A stretch of DNA of 64,000 bases, taken from contig JAJEKV010000019.1 of NCBI GenBank assembly GCA_021234155.1, positions 248,001-312,000 of the forward strand, in the 5' to 3' direction. This document shows positions 47,516 to 62,640 of this stretch, piece by piece. Source of the DNA: Isoetes taiwanensis (taxonomy: Eukaryota; Streptophyta; Lycopodiopsida; Isoetales; Isoetaceae). Below the pieces are notes generated by a model that worked only from the letters and a program-made list of their open reading frames with translations, had not been told where the DNA came from and did not search any database. Made by a program: the position numbers and the translations under genes. Numbering within the stretch: position 1 is the first letter of the stretch; each line of letters begins with the position of its first letter.

Positions 47516-47778
47516 ATTCTCTTTAGTATGAGTCCCATTTTCAGTCTGAGTCCCAAATTTCAAGATTTGACCCACTTTAATTAAGTATGACTTTTAATGT
47601 CTAGTAAGTAGAAAAAGATGGCACTGAGGAGCACATGAGAGCCATTAGAGAGGAGGTGTCAATTGATATCTCCACACCCTTAAAACGAAGGACTATTGGA
47701 CAAGCAGTGGTCACATCAAAAGGCAACATTTCAACTAGAGAATACAACTAGACATTCAGGTCCCAGCAATAATGTTAT

Positions 47779-47862
47779 GCAATGCACCAAGTGATAATGC
47801 AATGCATGCACCAAGTGACATTCAGGCTACATAACGCAATGCATGCACCAAGTGATATCTTT
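47779..47862. repeat. CAATGCATGCACCAAGTGA short tandem units
   Basis: Three or four copies of (C)AATGCA(TGCA)CCAAGTGA(T/C)A(T/A) within about 85 bp. Confidence 0.7.
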
Positions 47863-48095
47863 TGTATATATTCTAAAGCTCAACCTAGTACCAGCATGCA
47901 ATGTGGGACTAGCCCAATGGGCAAGTTGGAGGTCAGAGTTATTAGTTTTAAACTGTGTGGTTTTGTTTGAGTTTGCATAAGACTGTTCAAATGGTTCTTT
48001 AGTTGCTTGCAGCAAATGGGCTCCTTGCAAATTGGCAGAAAGCAAGAGGCGGTTCAGGGGTGTAGGCTTCGGAGCCCATTTCCCAGAGCTTCTTT

Positions 48096-48231
48096 GCCTC
48101 ACACTTCATGTGAAATATGAAAAGAAACAAAAAGTGATCAAATATTGCCTGGAAGGATTGTGTGCCTCACACTTCATGTGAAATATGAAAAGAAACAAAA
48201 AGTGATCAAATATTGCCTGGAAGGATTGTGT
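48096..48231. repeat. Perfect 68-bp tandem duplication
   Basis: 48096-48163 (starts GCCTCACACTTCATGTGAAA) is repeated at 48164-48231 with no difference that I can see. Confidence 0.9.
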
Positions 48232-48477
48232 GGTAGATGCTTCATCAATGTACATGGCAGCAAAATACACAACATACACAACATACCTGCAGCAACATAT
48301 GAATTAATTGGAAGCAAACATGCCACACGTACAAATCGATGCATTGCTGCCCAATTGCAGTCCTCGAACAATAGTGTAGAGTTTTATAAATTACTGTCAT
48401 TGTAAAGTATGCCAGAATTAACTAATAAGTAATATGGTGCATGTTTAGTGGACACTTCTCATCACATGATATACTAG

Positions 48478-48589
48478 TCTTTAAACCAATTAATTGGAAA
48501 ATTTAGATTTGACAACATAACCAAACTAAACAAGTCTTTAAACCAATTAATTGGAAAATTTAGATTTGACAACATAACCAAACTAAACA
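48478..48589. repeat. Perfect 56-bp tandem duplication
   Basis: Unit starts GTCTTTAAACCAATTAATTG at 48478 and again at 48534. Confidence 0.9.
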
Positions 48590-49019
48590 GCATGTTGGCA
48601 ATGTTGATATGTTGGAGCAATATAGGCATGTAGAATTATGTTGTTTCATTGTACACGGAAATTCCCTTTCGTGTTTTATGCATTAAATTTTGCACGCATT
48701 TGACATCTTCTTTACAAGAGTTTCGAATGAACAGCAAGTTTGACGAATAGACAGCAAGTTGGACGTTCATAACAATTTCAACTTGCACAAATTCACAAAT
48801 TTGATCGAGAAAAATGTTCACGGTGGTCTTGGCTGGCACGATAAATTTCTTGTACATACAATCTTACCCTCAAAAAATATTACAATCTTACCCTCAAAAA
48901 ATATTGCGAGGATGAAGTCACTATCATATCTAGAGGCATAATGCCATTCATCCAATTGGCTAAAGAAATTCTTGTTTCAAACAGAGCATCACATCATTGA
49001 TTGAATGGAATATATTTGC

Positions 49020-49232
49020 AGACGGGAAACAACATGAGAACTAATCTATCAAAACTTGAAAAAGAGGCCAGAAAGCATGAGAACGAATCTATCAAAACTT
49101 GAAAAAGAGCAGGAAGAAGGCGCTCAAAATGCAAAATAATCTAGAGTCGGGAAACAACATGAGAACAAATCTATCAAAACTTGAAAAAGAGCCGGAAGAA
49201 GGCGCTCAAAATGCAAAATAATATAGAGTCTA
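49020..49232. repeat. Nested tandem duplications (~55 and ~110 bp)
   Basis: GAATCTATCAAAACTTGAAA-type words occur three times, and GGAAGAAGGCGCTCAAAATG twice. A short unit is duplicated inside a longer one. Confidence 0.85.
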
Positions 49233-49667
49233 TTTCTGATGGTTTAACATACTCACGAATATGCCATTTCCTACCATAGATTGAGTCTAATTCTGATGGT
49301 TAACATACTCATAGGGCCTAACATACTCATAAATATGCCACTTCCTTCCATAGATTGATTCGCTCGTTCATACCAAAAGACTAGTTTGTACTATTGACAT
49401 GAATCAAATGTCATATGTTGTCTCTCTAAGCTTGCTCATGTTGCAAAAATATCCTTTAGTATTGCGAAGCACTTTCATAGCTGCTGACCATTCTAACTAA
49501 ATTATGGTTAATTGCAGACACAGTCAATCTTTAAACAGTTCGATGGTTGAGTTTCATATTTTGTTTGTAGTGTAGTGCTGCTTAAAATTAACTATTTAGT
49601 ACTACTATGTAGAATGTTGTATGTATGTTACAAGCAAATGCCTGCACGTAATTCTGAAGCACACTTT

Positions 49668-49830
49668 GGATTAGATAGATGTAAAGGATGGTGAAGTTAA
49701 AAACATTTCAGGCTATGGCATAGCAATGCATAGTCATTTGCATAGATAGATGTAAAAGATGCATAGATAGATGTAAAAGATGCTGAAGTTAAAAAACATT
49801 TCAGGCTATTGCGTACCAATGCATAGTAAT
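49668..49830. repeat. AGATAGATGTAAA(A/G)GATG duplications
   Basis: GATAGATGTAAAAGATGCATA plus the CTGAAGTTAAAAAACATTTC module are duplicated, with a unit of about 90 bp and an inserted extra 22-bp copy. Confidence 0.7.
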
Positions 49831-50815
49831 TTGCACGTAGGTTTTGAAGCACACTCCATGGATGCACATCTTTTATGCTAAAATTTTAAAACGGTGATTC
49901 ATGTTCAAGGCAGTTGCATATGAAATCCGGGTCAGCTCTCTTAAAAAAAGCAGCAGATTTTATGACAGAAATAAGCGCTTCTAAAGGGAGAATGAGTTCA
50001 AACATAGTTTCGAGGTTTAGTCTATGAGACAACTTCTGCAGACAAATTAGGCATAGTTCAAGCAACATCTCAAATTAGAAACTTTGATAAAGGTGAATGT
50101 AAAAAAAACACCGAATCAGAAAAAAACAGGAGATAGGTATGCTCAGACAGCCAAGGGATATATCTTCAACAGCACCAGATTAGGCACATCAGAAACTCTA
50201 GTCCGTTACCATTTCTGTCATCACAGCATCCGACTCACAAGCAAGGAATGTATATTCTTACCATTAAGATCAAGCATTTCAACAAAAGCAACAACAATTA
50301 AAAAGAAAAACTGCCTGGCAGATCAGAAATAATGCCAAATGATGTTTTTGAGTTCATAAAAGAGAAGAACCCAATTCACACATCTAATTCATTCATCATT
50401 TCTGCAACAGATAAAATAAAATGCATGGCAAAAAAAGGGCAGCCTAGATGGAAGAATCAGAGATGGACAAGCCAAAGAGTGTTTCGCTTCATTAGAATCA
50501 GAAACACGGACCAATCTTAACTCATCATATTCTAGCATTCGCGGGGCAAGAATCTAATAATAAACATGGACGTCCAACCGCCTACACTTACCTGGAAGAG
50601 GGAAAACAGAATGGATTATTGTTCTCGCCGCAGTGAAGAACTTATGAGCGCCTGTTTTAGGGTTAGGGTTCACACAAGCGGCGATTAGGGTACACATATA
50701 ACTTTTTTTAACCATTATTTTCAAACCACTCTTGCCTAATACACGCGAGCTTGGGATTGCTTTGATTTTGGTATCAGCTTATTTTTGAGATAATTTCATC
50801 TCAGGGCGAAATCAC
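49831..50815. other. Intergenic, nothing recognised
   Basis: Short plus frames at 50084-50520 have ordinary composition but no family match. Confidence 0.35.
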
Positions 50816-50930
50816 ACTAGGGCACCTGCCCAATTCTGGAATTTGAATATCTGGCATGAAATGGGCAAGTGCCCAGACACACGTCCGAGCATTGTATCCC
50901 ACTAGGGCACCTGCCCAACTGCCACGTAAC
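50816..50930. repeat. Duplicated CACTAGGGCACCTGCCCAA motif left of the Harbinger genes
   Basis: CACTAGGGCACCTGCCCAA occurs at about 50814 and again at about 50907. Related GGGCAC/GTGCCC words cluster at 55.04-55.21 kb beyond the other gene, so these probably mark the transposon flanks. Exact terminal inverted repeats could not be paired. Confidence 0.45.
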
Positions 50931-51155
50931 AGCCACGTAGACCAAACAACGTTGCAGTTCTGATCGATGAAGATGTCGTCCAAGAGAATGCGCTCCAGCA
51001 GATCGTCTCACAAATCAGCATAGGCCCTGAAGAATTTGTGGGAATTTTCATGTAATTTCTGCAGATTCTTGTGTATAGAAGGTGAGCCCTCTCTATTCTT
51101 ATTTATTTTGTATGTGCTAGGGTTTGTAAAACTTGATGGGCTTCTAGATACAGCC

Positions 51156-52602
51156 ATGGATTCTGGAATTGGAGAAGGATCATCCACCTCCGTTAATGCC
51201 CTTGTTGAGCGGCGAAGAAAGTTATTGAAGGTACTCCCTCTGGCGACACAATTACTCCAGCGTTCTTATCGATGACACGAAGCTAGAGTACATCAAAGTC
51301 GATGGTGGTTAAGATCAATTTCGGTTGCATTACGAATTTGCAAGCACCCTCAAGCGAAAGGATCTTTGTTAGAATGCTATGGCAATATGACAAAGGTCGG
51401 TTTGGATTTGATCTTGCTAAATACCTACTCGCTCATGAATTTAAGAGGAGGCTACGTGTGTCCAAGCGGACTTTTTTTTATTATTGTGCCAATAACTAGG
51501 GCAAAGAATGAAAAAAAGAGGACACCGGTCGGGCCGGGGAACTCCGGTAGAAAGGAATTATGATTGCTTTGACTAGACTAGCCACTTGGAGACACTTTGA
51601 TAGGTGTAGGCGATTCATATCGTGTTGGATATGCAGCAAAGTACAAATGGCGATGATGGACTTTGTTCATTCGTAAATGCCGGATTAAAGAATCTATACA
51701 TTTCTTTGGCCATCTTTTGAGCGATATGAAGAACTTGGCAACCGAATTTGAGAGTATACACGGGATACCTTTTGTTATTGGTGCTATTGCCCGGAAGTCA
51801 CATACCCATCATTGCACCAAAGTCCTACCCCCGGGAATATTACAACAAGTAAAGGCTTTCATTCAATTCTATTGCGGTTAATAGTATCGAGAAATTGCTT
51901 GATTTGGGATTTTGATTTAGGCTGGCGGGGAAGTATACATGATTGGACGATGTTCCAAAGGTCGGCCGAGGAGGAAAAAAAAAATAATACATGAGGATAT
52001 CAAGCCTTATTGTCTTGTGGGGATGCGGCTTATCCACCACGCACTACATCTTAGCCCATTCAAAGGCCACAAGGATGGCTTGTCAAGAGAAGAATACTAT
52101 TGGAACTACGTGCAATCTAGCACGAGAATGCACAATTGAACAAAGCGTTTTGGTCGTTTGAAGGCAAGATTTCGAATTTTCTTGAAAAGAAATGACATGG
52201 ATCTTCAAAAACCGCTGCGGTGCGGTAATACGCTTGTTTAGTGTTGCATAACCTTTGTATCATTCACGCTTGGTCGATTTGATGACAAGCGGGGCACGGG
52301 GAGGCAACAAAGAGAACTTGAACTCTCAATGGATCATGAGAAACACTTACAGTTAGAAAGAAAGCACGTAACAATGATGGGCGTAAGCAATGTGAATGCT
52401 TCATCACGAAATATTGAACTATTGCCAATATGGTTTGTACAAGCTTCATGGAACATGTCGGCGGTGGAAGAGGCCATGTCCGGGACTTTGGAAGGACAAA
52501 GCGAGCGGTTTCATATTTGAGGACATAAATGTTGCAGCGGGCAATGCTGCTAGGAGGAATGCTATTGCAGCTCATTGTTCAAAAGCAGGACCCAAGAACT
52601 AG
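51156..52602 (+). pseudogene. PIF/Harbinger transposase (HARBI1-like, DDE_Tnp_4)
   Basis: Cuts and pastes the transposon. From ATG 51156 (MDSGIGEGSSTSVNALVERR) the colinear pieces are FKRRLRVSKRTFFYYCAN, YKWR-MMDFVHS, LKNLATEFESIHGIPFVIGA, SYPREYYN-KGFHSILL-like, LIWDFDLGWRGSIHDWTMFQ, CLVG-DAAYPP, PFKGHKDGLSREEYYWNYVQ, IEQ and FGRLKARF. It ends at 52602 after ARRNAIAAH. At least six frame breaks. The first catalytic Asp, expected after VIGAI, is lost in a local change at about 51.79 kb. The second (GDAAYP, 52022) and the Glu (52138) survive at DNA level. Its partner Myb-like gene lies downstream on the opposite strand. Confidence 0.9.
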
Positions 52603-53700
52603 TCGGGGCAACAAACTAATGCTAATGATGCCCGGGCGTGTGGCGAGAACAATTTGGTGTGGAGACATCCGGCTCGATAGCATTTAGAGTCTGGCGGCTT
52701 GAGAATGCCTTAATTGCTATGCCGGCCCATGGCCCGTCTGATGCCTCACTCCATGTATGTGATATTTGTATGCGCATTCTTGAGTAAAGTAATGTTTTAA
52801 ATTGGGTAATGAATTATAACATCACAATTGTGCAAGAAGAAAATTACTCCATGTTACAATCTTCAAATACAATGCATTTTGACCAATTGAGGCTGTTGAA
52901 TTTAGGCAGCCCAATTAGATGTCATATGATTGTAATTTTCTCATTTCCTATTATCTTTGCTTTGCTGTGAGTCCAAAACACGGACCAAGTGTAATGGATG
53001 AGTCGTAAAGTCTCCGGGCATGCAAAGCTCACATCTTTGCTCAAAAGAGTAAACCTTTAGCACTTGCTTAGAATTACACGCATTCCAATCATGAAGCACC
53101 ATCTTTTTTTGCATTTATATCCACTAGGCCACCCTTTTTCAGTTTCCCGTGAACCAATGCTAGATTTTGTAGGAAGTCTTCAGGGCCTTGAAACTCTGAA
53201 ATTTTGTATATGCACATCAACTTCTCACGAGGGCATAACTTCAACATCTCTGTTACTGCACTTATGTAAACAATAGCTTGTCAGCTATTATGCAAATAAT
53301 GTGCGCTAATTAAATTCTATGGAGGGAAAAGCCTGTTTGACATAGAAATCACAACAATTGGCACATTATGCACATCAACTGTATCACTTATGGAGATATT
53401 TAATCTAAGAAATTAATGCCATGTTTACAATGAAATTGAGCGCATTCGGCAATACTATTCCAGGATAATCAATCAACTTCACATGTTTGTCAAGATGAAC
53501 TTCTTGCATTGTTCTCGTGATTCCAGGTACTGAACTAGTATTCATAGCCCGTACTCTCTTCAAGCTATTGATCAGGCTACTTCAGGACGTGCATTAGGAA
53601 TAAAACCAATAGGAATGTGTGCGAGTACAGAAGTACACAGTTTTTTTAACTCAAGAAAATTAAATGTCTTAAATCATTACAGCCTTAAAATGACATCAAA
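52603..53700. other. Spacer between the two Harbinger genes
   Basis: AT-rich, no gene-like frames. It probably contains the convergent 3' ends of both genes. Confidence 0.45.
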
Positions 53701-53705
53701 TGACA

Positions 53706-54801
53706 TCAAATTTTGTCAATGAGACGGTCAATGAAGGCATCAATGTCCTTCAGAACCAATAACTTTTCTGCTTCTGCTTGCTTCAAAGTCTCATTCATTT
53801 GTTTTCCCTTTTCCAACAAGTCTTCTATTATATGTAGCGCCGTTTCTTTTTTGCTCCTTTTAGAAGAAGAAGAATTTGGAGTTTCTTTTTTGACTTGCAC
53901 GTTCTCTCGTGTAACATCTTGAAGAGTTTTTTGTGCAGTGTCTCCTATCTACGATTCATTGTCTTCCTCGATTGCACCCGGCATGAGCGTGTTTTCGACA
54001 TTGGCTCTTTCACCAAAATAGCTATCCATTAAAGCGTAATATGGATGACTTTCTCTTCTATCATTTTCGGAAACACTATTCCGGTGACATCAGACTGGAA
54101 CCGTCTCTCAACACATCACGAAACTTTTTCCTGCGGGCTTTGGCATCTTTCTTAAAATCAGGACACGTAGCGACAACCTTTGCATGCACCTGTCTCCACA
54201 AATCCGTACCCTGCTTTGGTCTCTCAGAGAATTGTTTATTCATTTCACATCGGGCATGTAATAGAGCAACAACATGCTTCTCTTGCCATGGTTTACCTGC
54301 ATCGTCATCATCTTCACTCGATTCTATTTCCACAGTAGAGGTTTTAGGGACAGCGGGCCTCTTGGTTTTCTTCTTCGCAGCATCTTTTTTTGGCTCAATA
54401 TTTCTACTCTTTCTAGTCTTACCTACAGGAGTGAAATCTGTAGAAGATGGAGGCGCGGATGAATGTGCAACAATAGGAGGCTGAGAAAAATCTGAGTGGG
54501 CTGCAGATCCAGGAGGTAGGAGAGAAAAGTATATGCGGTGATGGCCAGAGTGCATCACAGGAGCAGGATATGTGGCAACACCTGTTCTAGTAGCTGTGGC
54601 CTCACCATTATTGGAAGTGCTTTGGTGAGGATTGAAGCAAGGGATAGGAGTCCGTCTGGCAATGAATTGATGCATGGAATTTGCAAATGGTGGCTGGCTA
54701 GGCTGGGAAGTGGCACTGAATGCAGGGTACTGGGTTGCTTGTATCTGCGAAAGCTGATCATCCTGAGTGCTAGGAACAACATCATATTGACTAAAATCCA
54801 T
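53706..54801 (-). pseudogene. PIF/Harbinger Myb/SANT-like DNA-binding protein (ORF1)
   Basis: In PIF/Harbinger elements a second Myb/trihelix-like protein binds DNA and assists nuclear import of the transposase. The start chosen at 54801 gives MDFSQYDVVPSTQDDQLSQI. A Pro/Ser/Gln-rich N-terminal half of about 140 residues is followed by a basic stretch (GKTRKSRNIEPKKDAAKKKTK), an acidic SSEDDDD, then the Myb-like helix domain with PWQEKHVVALLHARCEMNK, DLWRQVHAKVV and KARRKKFRDVL. The frame stops at 54076. A shifted frame (ALMDSYFGERANVENTLMPG) with one TAG leads to a coiled-coil tail (ALHIIEDLLEKGKQMNETLK) ending at 53706. Convergent with the transposase, as expected. Confidence 0.82.
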
Positions 54802-58103
<3,302 letters not shown>

Positions 58104-58130
58104 GGATGGAGGGAGGGAGGGAGGGAGGGA
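58104..58130. repeat. (GAGG)n run between LINE tails
   Basis: Six GGAG/GGGA units directly between the truncated 5' edge of the LINE and the next GAAGT tail. Confidence 0.8.
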
Positions 58131-58558
<428 letters not shown>

Positions 58559-58932
58559 AAGTGATCTTTTTGGGTGAGGTTGAGATTCTTCAATAGTTTA
58601 ATTTTTGTTATCCTAATTTTGGCCCCTCATGCAGGGGGAGAACTTGTTTTTTGTAAAATAACATACATGAAAAAGAGCAAATTTTAGAAATGCAATGTAA
58701 ATCTCTCAAAGTGTTACAAAAAACCATCATCGTGGGATGAAAAAAAATATATATTTCCGGATATTTTGGTAACACATCAATTTTGGCAATGATAATAATA
58801 ATTTGTTAGTCGGGTTTTGAATTCAAAGGTCCAAGATATACTCATCATCACCCTTCTTGCTTGTCTCAGTCGTTCTTTTTGTTATCGATTGCGCTTGTCG
58901 GTGAAGTAACCCGTTCTTCTCGCAGCTTTGTC

Positions 58933-60910
58933 TTACGGATTAACAACTGTAGCAACTTCTTTTAGCTCTACAAAATCAACCTCTTCGTCAGAGCTCGTGA
59001 GAGGTGGCTGAATCTCGATGATGTCATCTTGGCATAATCGGATGAGGATTTGGCCTAGCTCTTGATTCTCATCGGGAAGATTTGGTAAGGCATGACCAAT
59101 CTCATCCTAATGAAGTTCACGTACCTCCTTGTCTATGTCCACACCACACAATTTCGCCCTTCTTGAGTGCACATGCAATGGTGGTACCAGAGCCGAGAAC
59201 GCATCAAGCACCCAATCTCACGGACGAGAAAACATGTCAATGAGATGGTTGATGAGTTTTGAGGCTTCGATAGTGGTTCACAACCGCCTGTGCACTTTTC
59301 GGGTCTTGCGCCTTCCGTAACCGCAGGAAACTCTAAAACATTTGAGAAGTCGGTCGCGAGGTGAAGTGTTGAAATGCTCCATGGTCCTCTTGCCATCGAA
59401 GCTCCGGTAACCAACGTGCGGATATTCCACTTTGCTTAACGAACGGGGCCTCCAAAGATGATAATTTATATTCGTTTTGTACCTTCAAGAGAAAGGGCAT
59501 TGGTCAGCAACAAAAGAAAATAAGAAGTGGTGTATTCCGAATACAAAAGCGTGCCGGACTAAGTTCTCGTGAACCGGCTTGGTCGGGGAGATCCAAAGTG
59601 ATTTTGAAGCCGGGCTTCAACAAGAAATTTTGCATCTTGGAGTGAAATACCACTAACCGCCGGTGTCTAGTCAGTAGTGATCTTCATTAAGCCTTTTATA
59701 AATTCATTGAAACCGCGATGCTTAAAAGGAACGTCATCAGATCGATCATTTGTCTTTAATCTTGAAGCCGAGGGAATGTCAAAGAATGATTAGCGTAAAA
59801 TCTTGTGGCTTCACACTCGCTACAAGCTTGGTGCAAGTCCCCATGTACAATTGAGTAAAGATTGTTTTGGTCGAATAAAGTAAACGTTTCATAGTCTGCG
59901 TTTCTGCGACCTCCACGGTCGACGCCTCGCCAAAGTTCTTTCTTCCCCGAGCAATCCTTACCGGGTGCATGAAACCTTCGGTAGGTCCTTGTTTTTCTTC
60001 TTACTCGCAAAACCACACAATAATTAAAACATTTACAAATCTACGCTACCCTAAACGCCCAAGGCGGGAAAGCTTACCCGACCTTCAAAATTTGAGCCGC
60101 GTCTTGAACAATTCTCTCGTCCGGATGTAGCAATAGGATAAAGCTCCCTGACCGATCCCATGTTTGCACATTCAATTGTTCCATCAAACATGTTTGGCAT
60201 GTAATAACGTTCTTAATTTTGCAACATTCAAACCAAGAATTACATCGAGGGGACACATCTACGTAAGAACTTTTTCGCAATCATAAAACAACACCACATC
60301 AAACAAGAAAAGCCAAAGTGTATTCCGGAATACACTTTAAAGCCAAAGTGTATTCGAATACACATTATTTTTAGTGTTAAAGCCCAAGTGTATTCGGAAT
60401 ACACTTCGTTTTATCAGTAATGTTAAAAGTGTATACGGAATACACTTCGCTTTTCAGATAATGCCAAAGTGTATTCCGGAATACACTTTGGCTTTAACAG
60501 TAAAGCCAAAGTGTATTCCGGAATACACTTTGGCTTTGCTTCAGTGCTGTACACAGCGTTGACACAAAAGACAAAACTTTCTTAAAGACTTACTTGTGCA
60601 ACTCCTTCGACATTTCTTCTAAAGTAAATTCCTTGTCCACAACCTTCTGCAGTAACATTTCTAACAACGGAATGTCTGTGAATCCTTGAAGCTCTCTCCA
60701 GACAGTGATAGTCATTTCTTTTTTTGGAACATCGGATCCCTTTTTCTTGTCTGTTACTTTGCCCTTACTTTTGAGGTCTCCGCGCTCGAACATATTGAAG
60801 ATTTTGTTTTGCAAATCCCAAATCTAAACAAAGTAACAAATGGCGTTAGCACAACGTATTCTGGAATAAAATGCTGGGACTAGCTACTTAAACTAAAATG
60901 CGGACATACC
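58933..60910 (-). pseudogene. Beta-class N4-cytosine/N6-adenine DNA methyltransferase, multi-exon, frameshifted
   Basis: Would transfer a methyl group from S-adenosylmethionine to an exocyclic amino group of DNA. Minus-strand order: exon end at 60910; exon 60823-60594 (ERGDLKSKGKVTDKKKGSDV, ITVWRELQGFTDIPLLEMLL); exon 60269-60078 with a Cys-rich FECCKIKNVITCQTC and SFILLLHPDERIVQDAAQIL. Then the catalytic half: LYMGTCTKLVASVKPQDFTL running into DIPS (59769-59780), at the position of motif IV (D/N/S)PP(Y/W); NFLLKPGFKITLDLP; VEYPHVGYRSFDGKRTMEHF; NVLEFP; a motif-X-like KP near 59.26 kb; WVLDAFS then GSGTTIACALKKG (motif I, 59180-59207); GVDID-like. It ends PPLTSSDEEVDFVELKE...VVNP at 58933. 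Motif IV before motif I is the beta order. Introns have GT..AG ends. Frameshifts at motif I and elsewhere. The 5' end was not found. Confidence 0.68.
60315..60537. repeat. Six ~24-bp palindromes spaced 30-42 bp, inside a methyltransferase intron
   Basis: Core AAAGTGTATTCC-GGAATACACTTT at 60315-60338, with variants at 60345, 60385, 60426, 60466 and 60508. The fifth extends to a perfect 30-bp and the sixth to a perfect 36-bp palindrome (60502-60537). Starts are spaced 30, 40, 41, 40 and 42 bp. A single related site, GTGTATTCCGAATAC, lies at 59530-59544 within the same gene. Confidence 0.93.
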
Positions 60911-62179
60911 CTTCCTTCTCTAAACGCAAGCTGGAACCAGTTGTCATGTGCAATAAGACACAAGGCGCCCAAAAATGAACTGCCATATAAAAGTAGTATC
61001 ATATAATCTAAAAACCATGATAGACATGGTTTTTTATACAACAATTTATTTGATATCAGAAAACCACATGCTATAGTGGTTTGTCAAAATGAATAATGGT
61101 TATGATATGGTTATTTATATCAGTTACTTATAAGATAGTGGTTTGCTAAAACTAGCTGTAGTTTATGGGACCATTTTAGTACGAACTAAAATTAGTAGTG
61201 GTTTATTAAAACTACTAATGTTTTCGAAAGACCATTAAATGAATAATATAATGGTTTGAAGATTAATTCATTGTGCTCAAGAACCATGGATGACAATATG
61301 GTCCTTGCAATCACAAATGATTTACCTAAGTATTATTATAGTTTATTTCATGGTGTATCCACAACCATCTAGCTCAATAGTTGATCAAGTCCAACCAAGA
61401 CCAAAACCATGACTCATCGCATATATATAAATAGACGCTCTTGAATAGATTATGACCAAATTTTGTCAAAATGGAGGTTGAGAAGTTTTTTTTCTTGTTC
61501 GATGTCTAAGAGGTGCCCTACATATACTGTAAGGTCTAGTTGGGACATTTTGCCTCAGTACTCTACTTTGGTTCCAGACATCCTTCTAAATTTATCAAAG
61601 GTCCTTATCTGAGTAGAGTAAATATTAAGAACGATACTAAATTAACGTTGATTGAAGCAATATATCGCAATTTCCTAAAGGCTAATCTCATTTGTATGAA
61701 GTCAATTTTTTATTCTTTATCCTTGTAGAAGACGAAAATAGTTAAAATCTCAAGTTTTAACTTTAATAATTCTCTCTTCATTTAAAGTTCCTACTTAACA
61801 AACCAAATGACCTACTATTCTGAAAGATACCATATACTCAATATATTTTGTTTTTTTTTTCCACAAATGACAAAGTTGGCTCGCCATTAAAGGATATGTT
61901 GTCTTTAGAGATATTATATACATGATATGCATAGAAGCACTTATCTTTAGCGGTATTGTATGTGTAGAAGCACCTTCTTACATGATATGTTGTCTTTACA
62001 AGCACCATAAGTTTAATGGTAACTAATATAGAAGCACCCTTGCCTCGACCAGGATCGTGCACCATGTCATCACGTAGAGGGAAGGTCTTGACTCTTTTAG
62101 ATCATTCCTTAAAAGTCTTCCGAAGCAGCTTGCCCCAAAAATCCACCTCAAAAGTCCTGGCGATGAGCAACTCCCCCAC
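60911..62179. other. AT-rich intergenic, nothing recognised
   Basis: Recurrent TAGTGGTTT(G/A)(T/C)(T/C)AAAA words between 61.0 and 61.3 kb. No gene frames of note. Confidence 0.4.
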
Positions 62180-62640
62180 TCTGGAAGTGTGAATAGGCTC
62201 CGCCAATGGATGAATAGGCTCTGCCACCTTGGCTCAATCATGACACGTGGCTCAAACATGCCAATAAGCTCAAATATGACACGGGGCTCAAACATGCCAC
62301 ATAGGCTTGAAAATGCCACCCTAGCTCATGACACATGCCAAAGGCTCAAAACATGCCATCTTAGCTCAATCATGACACGTGGCTCAAACGTGCAAATATG
62401 TCATGGGGCTCAAACATGCCACAGAGGCTTAAACATGTCACCTTACCTCAAACATGACACGTGGCTCAAACATGCCCCTGGGCTCAAACATGACACGTGG
62501 CTCAAACATGCCGCCATCGGTAGCTCAAACATGCCACATAGTATGAAACATGCCACTAGGCATAAAACATGACATGTGGCCCAAAACATGATACATGGCT
62601 CAAACATGCCACTAGGGTCATAAAAATGCTCCTTCAAATA
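62180..62640. repeat. GGCTCAAACATGCCAC minisatellite
   Basis: More than twenty variable 14-22 bp units alternating GGCTCAAACATGCCAC and CATGACACGTGGCTCAAAC. Frames over it give His/Thr/Met repeats on one strand. Confidence 0.85.

Noticed and set aside
60315-60537. CRISPR-like array
   Set aside because: Units are palindromes with short variable gaps in an intron of a eukaryotic gene. There are no spacers of constant length and no cas genes.
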